From Parafrankia sp. EUN1f (GTDB lineage Bacteria > Actinomycetota > Actinomycetes > Frankiales > Frankiaceae): 64,000 bases of DNA. Position 1 is the stretch's first letter. Each line of letters starts with the position of its first letter. The notes under the pieces were generated by a model. It made no database searches. It was given only the letters and a program-made list of their open reading frames with translations, and was not told the DNA's origin. The position numbers were made by a program, and so were the translations under genes. The stretch lies in assembly GCF_000177675.1 (NCBI RefSeq), contig NZ_ADGX01000001.1:1-64000 (forward strand). The letters run 5' to 3'. Positions 60,040 to 64,000 of this stretch are shown here, in pieces.

Positions 60040-60879
60040 TCAGACCTTGGTGATGGCCCCGCCGTCGACGCGCATCGAACTGCCGGTGATGTGCCGAGCC
60101 TCGTCCGACACCAGGAACATGACCAGATCGGTGACGTCCTGCGCCTCAAGCCACGGTAACGGCAGGACCTGCACGGCAGCGAAGGTACCTCGGACGCCCT
60201 CGAGGGTGCCGTCGGTCTCCCCCATGGGGTCGAAGAGATCGACGGTCGCACGGTTCTCGATCATCCCGGTACGCACACTCGTGGGGAGAACGGCGTTGAC
60301 CCTGATGTTGAACGCCCCCAGCTCGTTCGCGAGGGCCTTGGTAAGCCCGATGACGCCGTGTTTGGCCGCCACGTAGTGCGCGAGGTGGGGAATCCCGATC
60401 TCACCGGCGGTGGAGCTGGTCAGGACGATCGACCCGCCACTCTCGTTGCGTTTAAGGTGCCTGATCGCGGCCTGGGCGGTGAAGAACACACCGCCCAGGT
60501 CAGTCCCGACGACCTCGTTCCAGGCCTCCTCGCTGATGTCCTCCGCCGCGCACGGGGTCATCACACCGGCGTTGGCGAGGACGATGTCGAGACGCCCGAG
60601 CTCGGACACCCCCGCATCCATGGCAGCTCGGACGCCTGCGGGGTCACGGACGTCAACCTTGGTCGCGACGATCCGTCGATCGAGCTTCTCGACCAGGCTG
60701 ACCGTCTCCTGGAGGTCCGCCTCGGTCCCGAGCGGATAGGGAACCGCAGCCAGATTCGCGCAGATGTCGATCGCGATGATGTCGGCGCCCTCCCTGGCCA
60801 GGGCAACCGCGTGGCTGCGTCCCTGTCCCCGGGCAGCGCCGGAGATGAATGCGACCTTGCCGTCATGCTTTCCCATCAA
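60040..60879 (-). CDS. Mycofactocin-type SDR family oxidoreductase
   Basis: A 279-residue SDR with GAARGQGRSHAVALAREGAD, IIAIDICANLAAVPYPLGTE and the inserted helix (LQETVSLVEKL) of mycofactocin-coupled enzymes; catalytic LTSSTAG...HYVAAKHG. The end SMRVDGGAITKV has no extension, unlike the paralogue at 32438. Start at 60879 or ATG 60876. Such enzymes oxidise alcohols with non-exchanging NAD. It is convergent with the synthetase gene and follows the P450 gene on the same strand after 224 bases. Confidence 0.86.
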   Translation of the reverse strand: MMGKHDGKVAFISGAARGQGRSHAVALAREGADIIAIDICANLAAVPYPLGTEADLQETVSLVEKLDRRIVATKVDVRDPAGVRAAMDAGVSELGRLDIVLANAGVMTPCAAEDISEEAWNEVVGTDLGGVFFTAQAAIRHLKRNESGGSIVLTSSTAGEIGIPHLAHYVAAKHGVIGLTKALANELGAFNIRVNAVLPTSVRTGMIENRATVDLFDPMGETDGTLEGVRGTFAAVQVLPLPWLEAQDVTDLVMFLVSDEARHITGSSMRVDGGAITKV

Positions 60880-61103
60880 ATCTCCTCAGGTCGTCTGGCC
60901 ATGGCCGACGAAAGAGCGGATGACCCGGCCGGCCCATCAGTTGGGAGGCTTCCGACCAGGTCCGGCGCCCCCGCAGGATGTTTCAGTCCGTCGATATGCC
61001 GCCACCAATCCACTCGTCGGGTGGGCGGCATACACTCTCTTGAGGCTGATAGCCGTCGATGTCCGCGACGCCCTGCTGGCCGTTTGAGAGGGAGCGTCAC
61101 TGT

Positions 61104-62411
61104 CTAGCGACGCAGGTCGAAAGACATCCAGAGCTGGTTCGGTCCGTAGGTGGTGTACGAGCGCTGCAGCCGGACGCTATCCGCCCCGCGGGACGGCCTC
61201 ATGCCATCGAGGCGCCGGACTAGGGTTTGAAAGGCCAGCCGCAGCTCCGCACGAGCAAGCTGATTCCCGACGCACATGTGGATCCCGGCGCCGAAGGACA
61301 TATGGCTCGCGCTGTTCTTCCGCTCCAGATCGACATCGGCCGGGCAGGGGAACTTGCGGGGATCGCGGTTGGCGGCGCCGAAGCGCACCTCGACGATCGA
61401 GCCGACGGGAATGGTGACGCCATGCAGTGCTACTTCCGTCGTGACCCTGCGAAAAAGCGTTTGGAGCGGAGCTGCCACGCGCAGCGTCTCCTCGATGAAC
61501 GGCCGGACAGAATCCGGATTCACCCTGATCTCCTCGGCAAGCTCGGGCCGCTCCAGCAGCATCGACATTCCGGAGGCCAAGGTCGTCGTAGTCGTCTCGT
61601 TTCCCGCAACGAGGATCTGAAGAATCAGACTCTGCAGCTCCCGCATGTCCAGGAGCCGTCCCTCGGTCTCGGTGTTGGCTAGCCGGCTAATGAGCCGATC
61701 GTCGGGAGTGGCACGGACTCGCTCAATCGCGCGGGCCATATACTGCTGCATGTCAACAAACTCGCAAGCAAGCTCGACCTGCCGTTGCGGGGTGAGTAGC
61801 GGCTGCATGCTCTCCATCGCCGCGGCCGACCACCGCTTGAAATCGGCTCGATCCTCTCGGGCCACGCCGAGCTGTTCGGCGATAACGTACATTGGCAGCG
61901 GAGCCGCGAAGGCGTCGAAGAAGTCGATCTCAGGCTCGTCAGAAAAAGCGTCGATCAGCTCGTCGATGATTTCCTGAACGCGCGACTCAAGGCTCGCGAC
62001 CTTCTTCGCGGTGAACACCTTGTCGAGCAGCGAACGGTAGGTACGGTGCCCCGGAGGGTCGTTAGAGACCAACGTGTTCATCGGTAACCAACCCTGCGCC
62101 GCAAACAGATCGCTCGCCTTTTGATCCCACCCGAGTTCGCCGAGAAGACCGGTGTTGCTGCTCAGGACGCCCACATTCAGTAAAGCCTTCCGGACATCGT
62201 CGTACCTCGTGAGGATGTAGTTCCCTGACTTCGGATCGCGATAGACGGGCTGCTCGTCGTACAATTTCTCGTAGACCGGGAACGGACATTCATAGACGTC
62301 CGGGTCGGTGAGCGTGACGTGACTATCAGAGTTCGGCTCGCCGGAACCCTCAGTCGTGTCACTGTGATGGATCTGGTTTTCGCCGGAGTCGACGTACGAC
62401 TTCTCGATCAC
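61104..62411 (-). CDS. Cytochrome P450
   Basis: A 435-residue bacterial P450. The I-helix oxygen-binding segment is LVAGNETTTT (Asn for the usual Gly/Ala, common in CYP107-like families), the ExxR pair is ETLR, and the heme loop is MSFGAGIHMCVGNQLARAEL with axial Cys380. The first 30 residues are polar and variable. It needs a ferredoxin and reductase, neither encoded here. No clear GCATGC-type site precedes it. Hydroxylation of the pathway substrate is a reasonable role. Confidence 0.9.
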   Translation of the reverse strand: MIEKSYVDSGENQIHHSDTTEGSGEPNSDSHVTLTDPDVYECPFPVYEKLYDEQPVYRDPKSGNYILTRYDDVRKALLNVGVLSSNTGLLGELGWDQKASDLFAAQGWLPMNTLVSNDPPGHRTYRSLLDKVFTAKKVASLESRVQEIIDELIDAFSDEPEIDFFDAFAAPLPMYVIAEQLGVAREDRADFKRWSAAAMESMQPLLTPQRQVELACEFVDMQQYMARAIERVRATPDDRLISRLANTETEGRLLDMRELQSLILQILVAGNETTTTTLASGMSMLLERPELAEEIRVNPDSVRPFIEETLRVAAPLQTLFRRVTTEVALHGVTIPVGSIVEVRFGAANRDPRKFPCPADVDLERKNSASHMSFGAGIHMCVGNQLARAELRLAFQTLVRRLDGMRPSRGADSVRLQRSYTTYGPNQLWMSFDLRR

Positions 62412-62910
62412 TACCCGCTCCTCGTTGTCGTCGAGAGGCGCGGTGACTGCGACAGAAGCACAGCGCCGATCCGCGCCTTCGGAGTGAGGGTGCCCCGATG
62501 GTTCCCGCAGCCGCGCTTCTCCGGACGCACCTAGCGTCCCAAGGACCTTGCGAATCGCGGGCCATCAGAGACCGTTCTGGACTGCGGCTGCGTAAGATGC
62601 TCGCCCACGCGACGCCGAAATGATGCGCGTCAGAAAAGCCGTGACGGTAGGTGCGCGGGCTTCCAGCCTCCGCAACTCCCTACGCCTTACACTTGGATCT
62701 CATGCAGAAAGTCGGAATCTGCCCAGTATCACCGAAAGCCGATTGGACCAATCACCGATCACAGCAGCCTGGCTATTACACGCCGGTCACCTCGGCGCCT
62801 GACCCGAGGATGCCGCTGGCGGACCTGATCAGGCTCCATCACGACCGCTGGCCGACGAACCCCTTGCGACTGAGCATGGACCCGGCGGTTCCGGCAGCCG
62901 CATGCGTAGA
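62412..62910. other. Gene-free stretch
   Basis: About 500 bases between the P450 start and the stop of the NmrA-like gene. I see no homology, hairpin or operator of the kind found elsewhere. Confidence 0.4.
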
Positions 62911-63864
62911 TCAACCGGCCCGAGAACCTGCGAGTGGCTCGGCAGACGGGTCGAAGGTCCAGTCCTGGCGCTCCGCCCACTCCTCGAAGGTCTCCATGCT
63001 GATCGGGATCTCTCGGAGCACCGACGCGACATCAACCCTGAACGGCTGATGCGGGGAGTTGTTGTTGAACGAGTAGAAGCTGTCGAAGAACGCCGCGGAG
63101 ACTGCCTTCGGCCGGTCGCGCTCGTCGTACCCGAGGGCGGCATGCGCGAGCAGGCCAAACTCGTAGGGGGTGACATACTCATACCGCAGGGGCTTGCCCA
63201 TCACACGCGAGAGAACGGCGAGAATCTCGTCGATGCCAAGGGTCTGCGGCCCACCCAGACAGATCCGCTTCCCGTGGAGGTCGGGGCGGTCAAGTGCAGC
63301 AACCATGAACTTCGCCAGGTCGTCCATGGACATCCAGTCCGCCCGCATGTCCGGCCGTTGACAATACCGGTAGACACCTTCCAGCGCCAATGCCGGCTTG
63401 GCGAATCGGGTAAGCAAATTGTCCATGAAGAGAACGGGCCTGAACGTCACGACAGGCAGCCCGGCGCCAGCGAACAGGTTCTCAATCTCCAGCACCAGAT
63501 CGTAGCGTGGTTCACCGCATGGCCGGTCCGGTGCCCACATCTTGGAGTTGAGAACGACGACGCCTGCCCCGGAGCTCTGCGCTGCGGCGATCACGTGCTC
63601 GCTCTGACGGAGCGCGGAATCCCTGTCGACGGAGGCCGGCGAGTAGAAGATCGCGTCCGCCCCGGATACAGCCCGCTGCAACGAATCCAGATCGGCGTAG
63701 TCGGCGGCGACGACGTCGGCATCGAAGATCCCCAGACGGTCGAAGAGCCCGACACTGCGTGTCACTGCGCGAGGTCGATGCCCCGCACGGATCAACTCAC
63801 GTACCTGTGCTTGGCCCATGCGCCCACTGGCGCCGAAGACCGTGACCGTTCGCCTATTCCGCAC
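62911..63864 (-). CDS. NmrA/NAD(P)-binding atypical SDR
   Basis: A 317-residue NmrA-like Rossmann protein: VTVFGASGRMGQAQVRELIR carries GxSGxxG near residue 10, followed by RAVTRSVG for NADP and the segment VVVLNSKMWAPDRP. No YxxxK active site is seen, so it may be a redox sensor or an isoflavone-reductase-like enzyme. It follows the partial gene at the right edge on the same strand, with about 30 bases between. Confidence 0.78.
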   Translation of the reverse strand: MRNRRTVTVFGASGRMGQAQVRELIRAGHRPRAVTRSVGLFDRLGIFDADVVAADYADLDSLQRAVSGADAIFYSPASVDRDSALRQSEHVIAAAQSSGAGVVVLNSKMWAPDRPCGEPRYDLVLEIENLFAGAGLPVVTFRPVLFMDNLLTRFAKPALALEGVYRYCQRPDMRADWMSMDDLAKFMVAALDRPDLHGKRICLGGPQTLGIDEILAVLSRVMGKPLRYEYVTPYEFGLLAHAALGYDERDRPKAVSAAFFDSFYSFNNNSPHQPFRVDVASVLREIPISMETFEEWAERQDWTFDPSAEPLAGSRAG

Positions 63865-63895
63865 GGCTCATCCCTTCGTTGACCGCGACTATTTG

Positions 63896-64000
63896 CTATG
63901 TGCCATCTGCGCCGGGATTCGTGGTGACCGCGCGCATACCGACTGCTATCTCATCCCACAGCTCCCTCGTGGTCGGGTACGGTGTCAGCGCACTGACGCG
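63896..64000 (-). CDS. Partial gene at right edge, unrecognised
   Basis: A minus-strand frame open to the window edge ends TRELWDEIAVGMRAVTTNPG-ADGT-stop at 63896 (about 35 residues visible). Codon bias is coding-like and it is positioned to precede the NmrA-like gene in an operon. The family cannot be recognised from this piece. Confidence 0.4.
   Translation of the reverse strand, partial: RVSALTPYPTTRELWDEIAVGMRAVTTNPGADGT

Overview
The window is visibly GC-rich, with GTG starts, GGAGG-type ribosome sites, F420-type luciferase-like (LLM) oxidoreductases, mycofactocin-type SDRs, tandem class III CoA-transferase and LivHM(G) fusions. This points to an actinobacterium of the Pseudonocardia/Frankia/Rhodococcus/Mycobacterium kind; the genus cannot be read from the sequence. 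No rRNA, tRNA, CRISPR or replication genes were seen. The content is a mosaic catabolic island: about 40 intact genes for uptake and CoA-dependent breakdown of an unidentified compound, mixed with at least a dozen truncated or frameshifted genes and insertion-sequence debris.

Layout. 1-3.5 kb: a branched-chain-amino-acid-type (Liv) ABC transporter, leaving the left edge. 3.8-9.8 kb: an F420/NADP-type reductase, a crotonase lacking both usual glutamates, a MeaB GTPase, a two-gene ThDP dehydrogenase E1 and an LLM enzyme. 9.8-12 kb: a thiolase scar, an acyl-CoA dehydrogenase (ACAD) and an IS3 relic. 12.6-19.3 kb: a tandem CaiB-type CoA-transferase, a MaoC hydratase, an iron-ADH/maleylacetate-reductase relative, an NTF2-like protein and an SDR. 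19.3-24.1 kb: a second Liv system with a LivH-LivM-LivG triple fusion. 24.4-25.2 kb: an SRPBCC pseudogene and ISL3 ends. 25.3-37.4 kb: two leftward operons. The first has a Baeyer-Villiger-type monooxygenase, an SRPBCC protein and an NTF2-esterase fusion. The second has a Rbs-type ABC transporter, a mycofactocin-type SDR, an LLM enzyme, an SDR and an SMP-30 lactonase. 37.6-40.8 kb: a GntR scrap and a cyclase gene split by an IS5-like element that carries a passenger ORF. 40.8-47.7 kb: a truncated crotonase, an intact GntR/FCD regulator, a second MeaB, a frameshifted LLM gene, a second F420/NADP-type reductase and an NTF2-monooxygenase fusion. 47.8-53 kb: decayed AKR, IS66, SnoaL, SDR and conjugation-type genes around an orphan solute-binding lipoprotein. 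53-60 kb: a well-preserved divergent locus with two ACADs leftward and SDR, thiolase-like protein, DUF35 protein and acyl-CoA synthetase rightward. 60-64 kb: a mycofactocin-type SDR, a P450, an NmrA-like protein and the end of one more gene.

How the parts may work together (inference). ABC importers bring in substrate. P450, LLM, SDR and Baeyer-Villiger-type enzymes oxidise it. An esterase and a lactonase open esters or lactones. An acyl-CoA synthetase or CoA-transferase activates the acids. Paired ACADs, crotonases or MaoC, and a thiolase-like/DUF35 pair (resembling retro-aldolases of steroid side-chain degradation) shorten the chain. MeaB proteins would support a B12-dependent acyl-CoA mutase not present here.

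Two structural observations stand out. First, TTGGCATGC/TTTGCATGCAAA-type palindromes lie upstream of most transcription units, and a GntR/FCD gene with its own half-site lies at 41.6 kb; this looks like one regulon spread over the island. Second, the 15.9-17.4 kb locus is a collapsed copy of the 53-60 kb locus. It keeps the divergent operator, the first codons of one ACAD, the last codons of the other, the downstream ADH, and the 3' end and terminator of the synthetase, and has lost everything between.
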